The translations under genes were made by a program, and so were the position numbers. A stretch of 64,000 nt of DNA from Rhodovulum strictum (GTDB taxonomy: Bacteria; Pseudomonadota; Alphaproteobacteria; Rhodobacterales; Rhodobacteraceae). Below, piece after piece: positions 25,560-33,509 of the stretch (position 1 is the stretch's first letter; every line of letters begins with the position of its first letter). The notes under the pieces are model-generated. The model saw nothing but the letters and a program-made list of their open reading frames with translations. It made no database searches and was not told the origin of the DNA. The stretch spans positions 1 through 64,000 of the forward strand of contig NZ_WJPO01000020.1 of NCBI RefSeq assembly GCF_009649175.1, read 5' to 3'.

Positions 25560-27187
25560 TCCTTCATCCATTGGTAAAGCCATGTTTCGCTGAGGCTCCG
25601 TCCGAAGCCCGTGATCCCGGCGCGCATCTCGACCAGGCCGCCATCGGGGGCGCGGGCCTCGATCACCAGCCGCCAGGTGTCCGTTCCCGAAATCCGGGAA
25701 AGAACCTTTTCAACGATTTCGCCGCCGCTGGCCGATACTTCGGGCTCAAGCCTGGCATCGGCGGGCAGGCCGGTCAGCGTGCCGCCCGCGAAGTCGATCA
25801 CGAACTTGCGCCGGTCATGTCCGCCGCGCACCCCTGCAACGCCGCCCTTGCCGACGCTGGTGCGCAGGATGCGCGCGCGTTCCGTACAGCCCGCGCCCGG
25901 CGGAGTCATCCCCCAGTGCAGCCGATAGGCAAAGTCCAGCGCATCGCCGCGCCGCGCCGGGGCTTCGGGCACCCAGAAGGCCACGATGTTGTCATTGCCC
26001 TCCAGGTCCGAGGGGATTTCGACCAGCCGGACCACGCCCTTGCCCCAGTCGCCCAGCGGCTCGACGATCAGCGAGGGGCGCAGTTCGTAATGCGCGCCCG
26101 CGTCAAGATAGCTGTCGAAGGCGCGGTCGCGCTGGATCAGCCCGAACGAGGCCGGGTTGCGCGCGCCCAGATAGGAACTGGCCAGCCGCGGCGGGTTGTT
26201 CAGCGGCCGGATATAGGTATCGCCGCCCCGCGTGTTCAGCACCAGCGCCTCGCTGTCATGCACGCGCGGGCGGAAATCGTCAAAGGCGCCGCGGTCGTTG
26301 TCGCCCAGCAGATACATCGAGGTCAGCGGCGCGACGCCCAGTTGCGCGACATCCTCGCGCATGAACAGCCGGACGGTGACATCCATCACCGTGGTTTCGC
26401 CCGGCACGATCTCGAACCGGAAGGCGCCGGTCACCGAGGGGCTGTCGAGGGCGGCGAACAGCGTCACGCGGGTCGCGTCCGGGGCGGGGCGCTCGACCCA
26501 GAATTCGCTGAACATCGGGAATTCCTCGGGGCGGCCCATCGCGGTGTTGACCGCCAGCCCGCGTGCGCTGATCCCGTAGACATTGCCGCGGCCAAGCGCG
26601 CGGAAATAGCTGGCGCCCAGGAACGCCACCACTTCGTCAAAGATGTCGGCGCGGTTCAGCGGCGCATGCAGCCGGAAGCCGGCCACCGTGGGCAGCGGCA
26701 TGTCGGCGGGGACGCGCGCGGCCAGCGGGCCGTCATACTCGAAATCCTCGGCCGAGAAGCCCATCGGATGAACAAGGCCGTCCACAACCTCGTGGACCGC
26801 GACCGGCGTCTTGAACAGCCAACCGGGATGGAAGGCGTGCAGCCGGAAGAACGAATCCTCGAACTGCCAGCGCGCATGGTCGGGCCGGAACCGGATGCGG
26901 CGATAGGCGTCGTAATCGAGCCCGGCGATCAGCCCCTCATGCACCGGCGCGGGGGTATAGGCGCGGGCGGCCTGCGCACGCATCCGCTCTGCGAGGATCT
27001 CGAACGAAAAGGGTTCGGGCGCAGGTGCGGGCAGGTCCGCCACGTCGGGAATGTCCTGCTGCGCCGCAGCGACTTGCGGCAGCAAGGCGGACGCGGCGAC
27101 CGAACCGGCAAGCGCGCCCAGCGCCTGCCGGCGCGTCAAGCCCGCCCTGGGCGTCCACCGCCCCGAGTTCGAGAAGCCGTTTCCCAT
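25556..27187 (-). CDS. opgG: periplasmic glucan biosynthesis protein OpgG
   Basis: OpgG acts in the periplasm on glucan backbone structure and branching. The 543-residue protein has a twin-arginine signal (LTRRQALGALAG, Arg19-Arg20) ending near AAA-QQDI (42/43) rather than a Sec leader. The MdoG domain follows, with FSFEILAERM, FDSYLDAGAHYELRPSLIVEP and a carbohydrate-binding-like C-terminus. AGGAGG lies 8 bases before the ATG at 27187; longer upstream readings lack support. It is first in opgG-opgI-opgH-opgC. Confidence 0.94.
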   Translation of the reverse strand: MGNGFSNSGRWTPRAGLTRRQALGALAGSVAASALLPQVAAAQQDIPDVADLPAPAPEPFSFEILAERMRAQAARAYTPAPVHEGLIAGLDYDAYRRIRFRPDHARWQFEDSFFRLHAFHPGWLFKTPVAVHEVVDGLVHPMGFSAEDFEYDGPLAARVPADMPLPTVAGFRLHAPLNRADIFDEVVAFLGASYFRALGRGNVYGISARGLAVNTAMGRPEEFPMFSEFWVERPAPDATRVTLFAALDSPSVTGAFRFEIVPGETTVMDVTVRLFMREDVAQLGVAPLTSMYLLGDNDRGAFDDFRPRVHDSEALVLNTRGGDTYIRPLNNPPRLASSYLGARNPASFGLIQRDRAFDSYLDAGAHYELRPSLIVEPLGDWGKGVVRLVEIPSDLEGNDNIVAFWVPEAPARRGDALDFAYRLHWGMTPPGAGCTERARILRTSVGKGGVAGVRGGHDRRKFVIDFAGGTLTGLPADARLEPEVSASGGEIVEKVLSRISGTDTWRLVIEARAPDGGLVEMRAGITGFGRSLSETWLYQWMKE

Positions 27188-27517
27188 CAAGTGCCTCCTG
27201 CGCCGCCGCTTGCATCGTATGGTTGTCACAACAAAGACGCTCTGTCCCGGTCGTCGTAATTCCGTCATGCTGCGTGGCAGAATCACGCCGCTCCGGCAGG
27301 CGCTTTCGGCGGAATGTGGTGAATATTGCAGCGGCTGCAATGTCACTTTCGCGGCATTTGCCCAGAATGGCCTCTAAGCATCTGTCACATAGGCGGAAAA
27401 CTGCGCACGACATGTCGTCGCGCTGATTCCTGCGGCGACCCTTTGATGCCCCGGCGCCTGCCTGCGGCCGGGCGGGGTGCCGCAGGTGCGAAATCCGGCG
27501 CGCCCAGGCTGGCAGCC
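27188..27517. other. 330-base intergenic region upstream of opgG
   Basis: No gene is supported here. It holds the opgG Shine-Dalgarno (AGGAGG near 27195), three palindromes (GTTGT-C-ACAAC at 27222-27232, a 17-bp one at 27325-27341 and ACGACATGTCGT at 27407-27418) and a locally lower-GC stretch around 27300-27370. It is the likely promoter/operator region for opgGIHC and the 3' region of the FAD oxidase gene. Confidence 0.6.
27325..27341. promoter_or_regulatory. 17-bp perfect palindrome, candidate operator
   Basis: ATTGCAGC-G-GCTGCAAT is an 8-bp perfect inverted repeat around one base, the form recognised by many dimeric repressors (LacI-type sites look similar). It is about 140 bases upstream of the opgG ATG in a region with no coding function. 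No regulator is identified. Confidence 0.42.
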
Positions 27518-28885
27518 CTATCTCCCGGGCGGCAACATCTTCCCGGGGTTGAGCAGGTTAGTGGGGTCGAAGGCAGCCTTGAGCGCGCGCATCCAGTCCA
27601 GCGCGGCGCCGTGTTCGGCGGCCATGTATTTCTGCTTGCCGATCCCGATCCCGTGCTCGCCCGAGACCGTACCGCCCAGCCGCAGCGCAGTTTCGGCCAG
27701 CCGCCCCGAAAAGTCCAGCGCGCGGGCCATCTCGGCGGTATCGCCGGGATTGACCCGCACGCCGCAATGGAAATTGCCGTCGCCGACATGGCCAACGATG
27801 GCGCTGGTCAGGCCCATGGCGCGGGCCAGGTCCTGCGCCTCGGCCACGGCTTCGGCGAGTTTAGAGATCGGCACGCAGACATCGGTGGCCAGCGTCCGCT
27901 TGCCCGGCTCCAGCGCGCCGGTGGCGTGGTGGGCATTGTGGCGCATCGCCCAGAGCGCGTTGCGCGCCTCGGTCGTGGTGGCGTCCTGCCAGCCCTTGAC
28001 GCCGAACCCGTCCGCAATCTCGCGGAAGGCGGCCGCCTGTTCGGCAACGGCGGCGGGGCTGCCATGGAATTCAAGGAAAAGATGCGGGTTTTCAGGCAGA
28101 TCGGTGCCGGAATGCAGGTTGAATCCGCGCACCATGGTTTCATCGACCAGTTCGATCCGGGCCATCGGAATGGCCGACTGGATGACCGCGATCACGCAAT
28201 CGACGGCCGCCGCCACGCTGGCGAAGCAGCAGGTCGCGGCTGAGATCGCCTCGGGTTGGGGATGCAGGCGCAGGGTCAGTTCCGTGATGATGCCCAGCGT
28301 CCCCTCGCTGCCCACCAGCAGATGCGTCAGATCATAGCCGGCCGAGGATTTCCGCGCGCGGCTGCCGGTGCGGACCACCGAGCCATCCGCCATCACCGCT
28401 TCGAGTGCGAGGACATTCTCGCGCATCGTGCCATAGCGCACCGTGGTCGTGCCGCTGGCCCGCGTTGCCGCCATGCCCCCCAGCGAGGCATCGGCGCCCG
28501 GATCGACCGGAAAGAACAACCCCGTGGCGCGCAGCTCGGCATTCAGGCGGGTGCGGGTCAGGCCCGGCTGGACAATTGCGATCTGGTCTTCGGGATGGAT
28601 CGCAAGCACGCGGTCCATGCGCGACAGATCCAGGCTGAGCCCGCCCCGGATCGGCAAATGCTGACCCTCCAGCGAACTGCCCGTGCCGAAAGCCGTGATC
28701 GGCAGGCCATGCGCGGCACAGGAACGGACGATCGCGGCGACCTCGGCGGTGGTTTCGGGAAAGGCCACCGCTTCGGGCAGCGCCAGCGGGAAATGCGCCT
28801 CGTTGCGGCCATGCAGCGCGCGCACCGACTCGCCGGTCGAGAGCCGCGGGCCAAGGATGTCGGCAAGCTCGGCAAGGGCGCCCAT
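27518..28885 (-). CDS. FAD-linked oxidase (D-lactate dehydrogenase/glycolate oxidase GlcD type)
   Basis: This 455-residue flavoenzyme has the PCMH-type FAD-binding domain (about 40-220; PITAFGTGSSLEGQ, DPGADASLGGMAATRASG) and the FAD-oxidase C domain ending with GHVGDGNFH and GTVSGEHGIG, the metal/flavin site of D-2-hydroxyacid dehydrogenases. The substrate is probably D-lactate or a related 2-hydroxyacid. The ATG at 28885 is preceded by CAGGAGACGAG. No membrane anchor is seen. It is not obviously part of an operon with its neighbours. Confidence 0.88.
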   Translation of the reverse strand: MGALAELADILGPRLSTGESVRALHGRNEAHFPLALPEAVAFPETTAEVAAIVRSCAAHGLPITAFGTGSSLEGQHLPIRGGLSLDLSRMDRVLAIHPEDQIAIVQPGLTRTRLNAELRATGLFFPVDPGADASLGGMAATRASGTTTVRYGTMRENVLALEAVMADGSVVRTGSRARKSSAGYDLTHLLVGSEGTLGIITELTLRLHPQPEAISAATCCFASVAAAVDCVIAVIQSAIPMARIELVDETMVRGFNLHSGTDLPENPHLFLEFHGSPAAVAEQAAAFREIADGFGVKGWQDATTTEARNALWAMRHNAHHATGALEPGKRTLATDVCVPISKLAEAVAEAQDLARAMGLTSAIVGHVGDGNFHCGVRVNPGDTAEMARALDFSGRLAETALRLGGTVSGEHGIGIGKQKYMAAEHGAALDWMRALKAAFDPTNLLNPGKMLPPGR

Positions 28886-28947
28886 TCTCGTCTCCTGTCG
28901 CGGGGTGCGGCCCCGATCAACCGCGTCGGCGGGCGGATTGCAAGGGG

Positions 28948-30540
28948 TCAGCCGTGGCTGGCCAGCAGCGCGCGCAGATCGTCCAGCGTGTTCGCCTCGG
29001 CCGGGGGCTTGTCGCGGCGCCAGCGCGCCATGCGCGGAAAGCGCAGCGCGATGCCCGACTTGTGGCGGGGACTTTGCTGGATGCCTTCGAAGGCGATCTC
29101 GAAGACATGCTCGGGCCTGACCTGCCGCACCGGGCCAAAGCGTTGCAGCGTGTTCTTGCGCACCCAGGCGGTGATTTCGCGGAACTCGGCATCGGTCAGC
29201 CCGGAATAGGCCTTGGTAAAGGGCACCAGGTCGGCGCCGTCCCAGACCGCGAAGGTGAAATCGGTGTAGAGCGTCGCGCGTCGGCCATGGCCCGCCTGGG
29301 CATAGATCATCACCGCATCGACCGTCAGCGGGTCGAGCTTCCATTTCCACCAGTCGCCCTTTTTCCGCCCCGCCAGATAAGGCGCGGCGGCGCGTTTCAG
29401 CATCACGCCCTCGGCCCCCGCGGCGCGGGCGGCGGCCCGGGTCTCGGCCAGCGCCGCCCAATCGGCAAAGGGCAGAAGCGGCGAAAGGCGCAGCGGTGAG
29501 CGGTCGGGCAGGCGGGCGAACAATGCCTCCAGCCGGGCGCGGCGCTGGGCCAGCGGGCGGGGGCGAAGGTCGGTTCCGCCCTCCTCGAGCAGGTCATAGG
29601 CTTTCAGCATCACCGGCGCCTCGGCCAGCAGCCGTTTCGACAGGCTCTTGCGGGTGATGCGTTTCTGAAGCGCGGCAAAGGGCAGGGGGCGGTCATCGGC
29701 CCAGCCAAGGATCTCGCCGTCGATCACGGTGCCCGGGGGCAGGAAATCGCGGGCTTGCGCCAGTTCGGGGAAGCGGTCAGTCATCAGTTCCTCGCCGCGC
29801 GACCACAGGAAATGCGTCCCTCCCCGGACGATCAGTTGCCCGCGGATGCCGTCCCACTTGTATTCCGCGCACCAGTCGGCGGGATCGCCCAACGCCTGCG
29901 GGTCTCCCTCGATCTGATAGGCAAGGTAGAAGGGATAGGGCCGCGACAGCGCGGCCGCCGGGTCGGGCGCTTCGATCAGCGCGGCCCATGTGGTCGTCGC
30001 AGGCGTCCAGTCGCCCATCAGCCGATGCGCCAGATCGGCTTCGGCGATGCCGGTGGCCCGGGCCAGTGCGCGGGTCATCAGCGTCTGGCTGACACCGACG
30101 CGAAAGCCCCCGGTGATGAGCTTGTTGAACAGGAAGCGTTCCGTCCCGTCGAGGCTGTCCCAGGCGGCCAGGATCCGCGCCTTGCGCGCGGGCTCGTCCA
30201 TCTGCGCCAGCGCGGCGATTTCGGCCATCCGTTCCGACAGGCTTGCGGTGCCGGTGCCGGTCGCCTGTGGCAGGACCAGCGCGATGGTTTCGGCAAGGTC
30301 GCCCACCACCGGATAGCATTCCTCGAACAGCCAGAGCGGCAGCCCCGCCCGTTCCGCCGCCCATTCGCGCAGCCGCGTCGTCGTGACCGCCCTGCGCGGG
30401 CGGCGGCCGGACAGAAGCGCCACGGTCCAGAGCCGGTCGGGTTCGGGCGCGTCGGTGAAATAGGCGGCCAGCGCCGCTATCTTGGCATTGGTGCGGGTGG
30501 TGCGGTCCAGCGCGGTGAACAGGGCGGCGAAGCGTTTCAT
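28948..30540 (-). CDS. ATP-dependent DNA ligase (LigB/LigC-like repair ligase)
   Basis: This 530-residue ligase has an N-terminal DNA-binding domain (1-200), a nucleotidyltransferase domain with adenylated Lys228 in AEYKWDGIRG, motif III-V segments (IDGEILGW, AEGVMLKRAAAPY, WWKWK) and an OB-fold ending in FEIAFEGIQQSPRHKSGIALRFPR. It is of the type usually paired with a ligase-associated exonuclease and linked to DNA damage repair. Its start overlaps that exonuclease gene by four bases. Confidence 0.93.
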   Translation of the reverse strand: MKRFAALFTALDRTTRTNAKIAALAAYFTDAPEPDRLWTVALLSGRRPRRAVTTTRLREWAAERAGLPLWLFEECYPVVGDLAETIALVLPQATGTGTASLSERMAEIAALAQMDEPARKARILAAWDSLDGTERFLFNKLITGGFRVGVSQTLMTRALARATGIAEADLAHRLMGDWTPATTTWAALIEAPDPAAALSRPYPFYLAYQIEGDPQALGDPADWCAEYKWDGIRGQLIVRGGTHFLWSRGEELMTDRFPELAQARDFLPPGTVIDGEILGWADDRPLPFAALQKRITRKSLSKRLLAEAPVMLKAYDLLEEGGTDLRPRPLAQRRARLEALFARLPDRSPLRLSPLLPFADWAALAETRAAARAAGAEGVMLKRAAAPYLAGRKKGDWWKWKLDPLTVDAVMIYAQAGHGRRATLYTDFTFAVWDGADLVPFTKAYSGLTDAEFREITAWVRKNTLQRFGPVRQVRPEHVFEIAFEGIQQSPRHKSGIALRFPRMARWRRDKPPAEANTLDDLRALLASHG

Positions 30541-31544
30541 GGCGCGTCCTCGGCGCTGTCGAGGGTTTCGCCCTCGAAGGCGGTGCGGACGATCTCGGCG
30601 TCATGGCCCTGATCGGCCAGCCAGCGGCGGAAGACGGTTGTATAGCCGTGGGTCACGAAGACCCGCTCGGCCCCCGTCTCGCGGATCGCTTCGTTCAGCC
30701 CCGCCCAGTCGGCATGATCGGACAGCACGAAGCCGCGATCCGCGCCGCGCCTGCGCCGCACGCCGCGCAGCGCCATCCAGCCCGAGGCAAGGCCCGTCGC
30801 CGCCGTCCCGAAGCGCCGCGCCCAGGGCCCGCCCAGCGCCGAGGGCGGGGCCAGCGCCAGCGCACCGGCATGGGCCTTGAGATCGGTTTCGGGCGTGACC
30901 GGCACGGTGGGCGGCAGGGCGATCCCCTGCGCGCGCATCACCGCACAGGTTGCCTCGATCGCGCCATGGGTCAGGATCGGGCCGATCCCGGTATTCACAC
31001 CTGCCAGCAGCCGCTGCGCCTTGCCCAGCGCATAGGCGCCCAGCAGGCTGAAGCGCCCCTCGGCGGCATTGGCGGCCCACCAGGCGTCGATCTCGGCCAG
31101 AACCTGCGCCTGCGGCGCCCAGTTGAAGACCGGCAGCCCGAACGTACATTCGCTGACGAAGGCATGCGCCCGGACCGGCTCGAACGGTTCCGACAGGCCA
31201 TCCGCCTCGGTCTTGTAATCGCCAGAGACGACCCAGACCTCGCCCGCCACCTCGATCCGGATCTGGGCCGAGCCGGGCACATGGCCCGCGGGGTGAAAGG
31301 ACACGAGCGAATCGCCGATCCGGCGGCGCTCGCCATAGCCGATGGTGTCCAGCGCGATGCCGCCCAGCCGGTGGCGGATCACCGGGGCAGCCGGGGCGGT
31401 GGCCAGATAGCGGCGATGGCCGGGGCGGGCATGGTCGGAATGGCCATGCGTGATCAGCGCGCGATCCACGGGCGCCCAGGGGTCGATGAAGAAGTTCCCG
31501 GCGGGGCAGAAGATGCCGCGCTCGGTGAAGGTCAGGACGGACAT
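30537..31544 (-). CDS. ligase-associated DNA exonuclease (metallo-beta-lactamase fold)
   Basis: This 335-residue protein has the metallo-beta-lactamase motif H33-x-H35-x-D37-H38, later metal ligands in FHPAGHVPGS and SGDY, and a beta-CASP-like C-terminal part with LSDHADWAGL and VTHGYT. Such proteins, once annotated as mRNA 3'-end processing factors, are encoded directly before ATP-dependent DNA ligases. The coupling (ATGA) supports a joint repair role. The companion Lhr helicase and PdeM phosphoesterase genes often seen in this cluster are not present here. Confidence 0.92.
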   Translation of the reverse strand: MSVLTFTERGIFCPAGNFFIDPWAPVDRALITHGHSDHARPGHRRYLATAPAAPVIRHRLGGIALDTIGYGERRRIGDSLVSFHPAGHVPGSAQIRIEVAGEVWVVSGDYKTEADGLSEPFEPVRAHAFVSECTFGLPVFNWAPQAQVLAEIDAWWAANAAEGRFSLLGAYALGKAQRLLAGVNTGIGPILTHGAIEATCAVMRAQGIALPPTVPVTPETDLKAHAGALALAPPSALGGPWARRFGTAATGLASGWMALRGVRRRRGADRGFVLSDHADWAGLNEAIRETGAERVFVTHGYTTVFRRWLADQGHDAEIVRTAFEGETLDSAEDAP

Positions 31545-31577
31545 CGGGTCAAATGGGGCAAGGCCCGGGCCACGGGT

Positions 31578-32558
31578 TCAGCCTTGGCCGATGGGGTCGA
31601 GAACGCGCATGGGCGGGCGCGGCGCGGCATGGCGGATGAAATGCGCCGCCGCCTCGTCAAAGACGCGGGTGCGGATGGGCACGTCCTCCATCATCACCTC
31701 ATGGCGCGCGCCCTCGATCTCGCGCAGCGTGCCCGCGGCCCAGGCGCCCGTGATCAGACGGATCGCGTTCGGGCAGACGATCCGCTCGTCGATGCCCAGA
31801 TAGGTCAGCGCGGGCACCGGTGGCGGCGGCATCCGCGCCAGCAGCCGCGTTTCGCGCAGCGCCTCGTGCAGCCAGGCAAGGCTTGGCCCCCCCACCGCCA
31901 TTTCGGGCCGCTGGGCAAGCTGGCGGCGCATGTAGCCGAACATCTCGGGATCGCCGGTCAACTCGTTGTCATCGAAGCGGCAGGCCAGCACATAGGTCTT
32001 GCCGCCCTTGGTCGGCGTCACCCGCCGGTCCAGCCCCAGCGGACGGCTGGCCGCGCTGAGCGCCCAGGCGGCGCGGCGCACCAGCGGCGAAAAGCGGATG
32101 CCCCACATCGGCGCGGTAAACACCGCCGAGGCGACATCCAGCCCCTCATGCAGCGCGCGAAGCCCGATGCAGCCGCCCATCGAATGGGCCAGCAGGTGAA
32201 AGGGCCGGGGCAGGCCCAGCGCCTGCGCGACCTGACACATGGCCGTGACATCGCGCTGATAGGTGTCGAACCGGTCGACATGGCCAAGGCCGGGATCGTC
32301 ATGCAGCCGGTCGGCCAGCCCCTGGCCGCGCCAGTCGATGGCCATGGTGGCAAAGCCGCGCGCCGCCAGTTCGCCCGCCGCGCGGCCGTATTTCTCGACA
32401 TATTCGGTGCGGCCGGGAAACAGCAGCACCGTTGCCCGTGCCCGTGCCGCCCCCCAGACCGCCACGCGGACTCGCACGCCGTCAGGCGCCAGCGCCCAGA
32501 ACGCGGCGGCGTCCTCGGGGCCTTCGGCGATGTCGTTGTGAAGCGGGGCGCGGTCCAT
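31578..32558 (-). CDS. alpha/beta hydrolase, lysophospholipase (PldB) type
   Basis: This 326-residue hydrolase has the nucleophile elbow LAHSMGG with Ser126, the oxyanion region LLFPGRTEYVEKYG, the DWRGQGLAD motif and a C-terminal His in GARHEVMMED. This is the pattern of the PldB/monoglyceride lipase group. No signal peptide is seen, so it is cytoplasmic or membrane-peripheral. The neighbouring SCP2 lipid-binding gene upstream in the same direction hints at lipid turnover. Confidence 0.88.
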   Translation of the reverse strand: MDRAPLHNDIAEGPEDAAAFWALAPDGVRVRVAVWGAARARATVLLFPGRTEYVEKYGRAAGELAARGFATMAIDWRGQGLADRLHDDPGLGHVDRFDTYQRDVTAMCQVAQALGLPRPFHLLAHSMGGCIGLRALHEGLDVASAVFTAPMWGIRFSPLVRRAAWALSAASRPLGLDRRVTPTKGGKTYVLACRFDDNELTGDPEMFGYMRRQLAQRPEMAVGGPSLAWLHEALRETRLLARMPPPPVPALTYLGIDERIVCPNAIRLITGAWAAGTLREIEGARHEVMMEDVPIRTRVFDEAAAHFIRHAAPRPPMRVLDPIGQG

Positions 32559-32574
32559 CGGTCCGTTCGGCCGG

Positions 32575-32862
32575 TCAGGTAAAGATATGGGCCAGCTGCA
32601 TCGCCTTGCCCATGTCGCCCTCGATCCGCAGCTTGCCCGTCATGAAGGCGGCGGTCGGGTTCAGATCGCCCTCCATCATGTCGCGGAACGTCTCGAGCGA
32701 GGCGGTCAGCGTCACCTCGGCTTGCGTGTCGCCGGCATGGGCACCCTCGGAATCGACGATGATCGCGCCCTCGTCCTCGATCACGAACTTGGCGACGCCA
32801 TCGAAGCCCCCGTCTATCTTGGCGTTCAGGGTCTCGACCGCCTTTTCGATAACATCGCTCAT
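32575..32862 (-). CDS. SCP2 sterol-carrier-domain protein
   Basis: This 95-residue protein is a single SCP2 domain: a two-helix start, the strands FVIEDEGAIIVD and EVTLTASLETFRDMMEGDLNP, then the lipid-pocket helix AFMTGKLRIEGDMGKAMQL. Family members bind fatty acyl or other lipids in the cytoplasm. It is 16 bases upstream of the hydrolase gene. It is divergent from the TPR gene at 32931, with about 70 bases of shared promoter region. Confidence 0.9.
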   Translation of the reverse strand: MSDVIEKAVETLNAKIDGGFDGVAKFVIEDEGAIIVDSEGAHAGDTQAEVTLTASLETFRDMMEGDLNPTAAFMTGKLRIEGDMGKAMQLAHIFT

Positions 32863-32930
32863 GCAAATCCTCCGATCGTGAATGCGGGCGCCTATCGCTT
32901 TTCCCGCAGGTTGCGCTAATCTTTCTGGTT

Positions 32931-33488
32931 ATGGTCATGCGGCGATACATTCTCAATCCTCTCGTCACGGCAATTTGCGCGAGTTTCTGCCTGTCTGCTG
33001 CCTGGGCGGATGGCGAGCGTGCCGGCGCGCTGCTGGACGAGTTGCAGCGGCCCGACCTGCCGAACTGGAAACAGGTCGAGCGCGAGATCTGGGAGGAATG
33101 GGCGAAATCGGGCTCGCCCTCGATGGATCTGCTGCTCAAGCGGGGGCGCGATGCGATCACGGCGGGCAAGTTCGAGACCGCCATCGCGCATCTGACCGCG
33201 CTGACCGACCATGCGCCGGATTTTGCCGAAGGGTACAACGCGCGGGCGCTGGCCTATTTCCGCGCCGGTCTGTACGGCCCCGCCATCGCCGATCTGGCGC
33301 GCACGCTGGAGTTGAACCCGCGCCATTTCGGCGCGCTCACGGGGCTGGGCGCGATTCTGGAAGAGACCGGCCAGCTTCAGGCAGCGCGCGATGCCTACGG
33401 GGCCGCGCGCGCTATACATCCACACGATCCTGACCTAGAAAGCGCCGCACAGCGGCTGGAGCTGCTGACCGCGGGGCGCAGGCTCTAG
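32931..33488 (+). CDS. exported tetratricopeptide-repeat protein
   Basis: This 185-residue protein has a signal peptide (about 1-26, ending SAAWA-DGE) and three TPR units between about 65 and 170, including AEGYNARALAYFRAGLYGPAIADLARTL. A second ATG at 32937 (MRRYIL) would remove two residues and is equally possible. It is probably periplasmic and acts in protein contacts; no partner is evident. The helicase gene follows 21 bases later. Confidence 0.83.
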   Translation: MVMRRYILNPLVTAICASFCLSAAWADGERAGALLDELQRPDLPNWKQVEREIWEEWAKSGSPSMDLLLKRGRDAITAGKFETAIAHLTALTDHAPDFAEGYNARALAYFRAGLYGPAIADLARTLELNPRHFGALTGLGAILEETGQLQAARDAYGAARAIHPHDPDLESAAQRLELLTAGRRL

Positions 33489-33509
33489 GGCCGGTCGAAA
33501 GGGCAGGGC

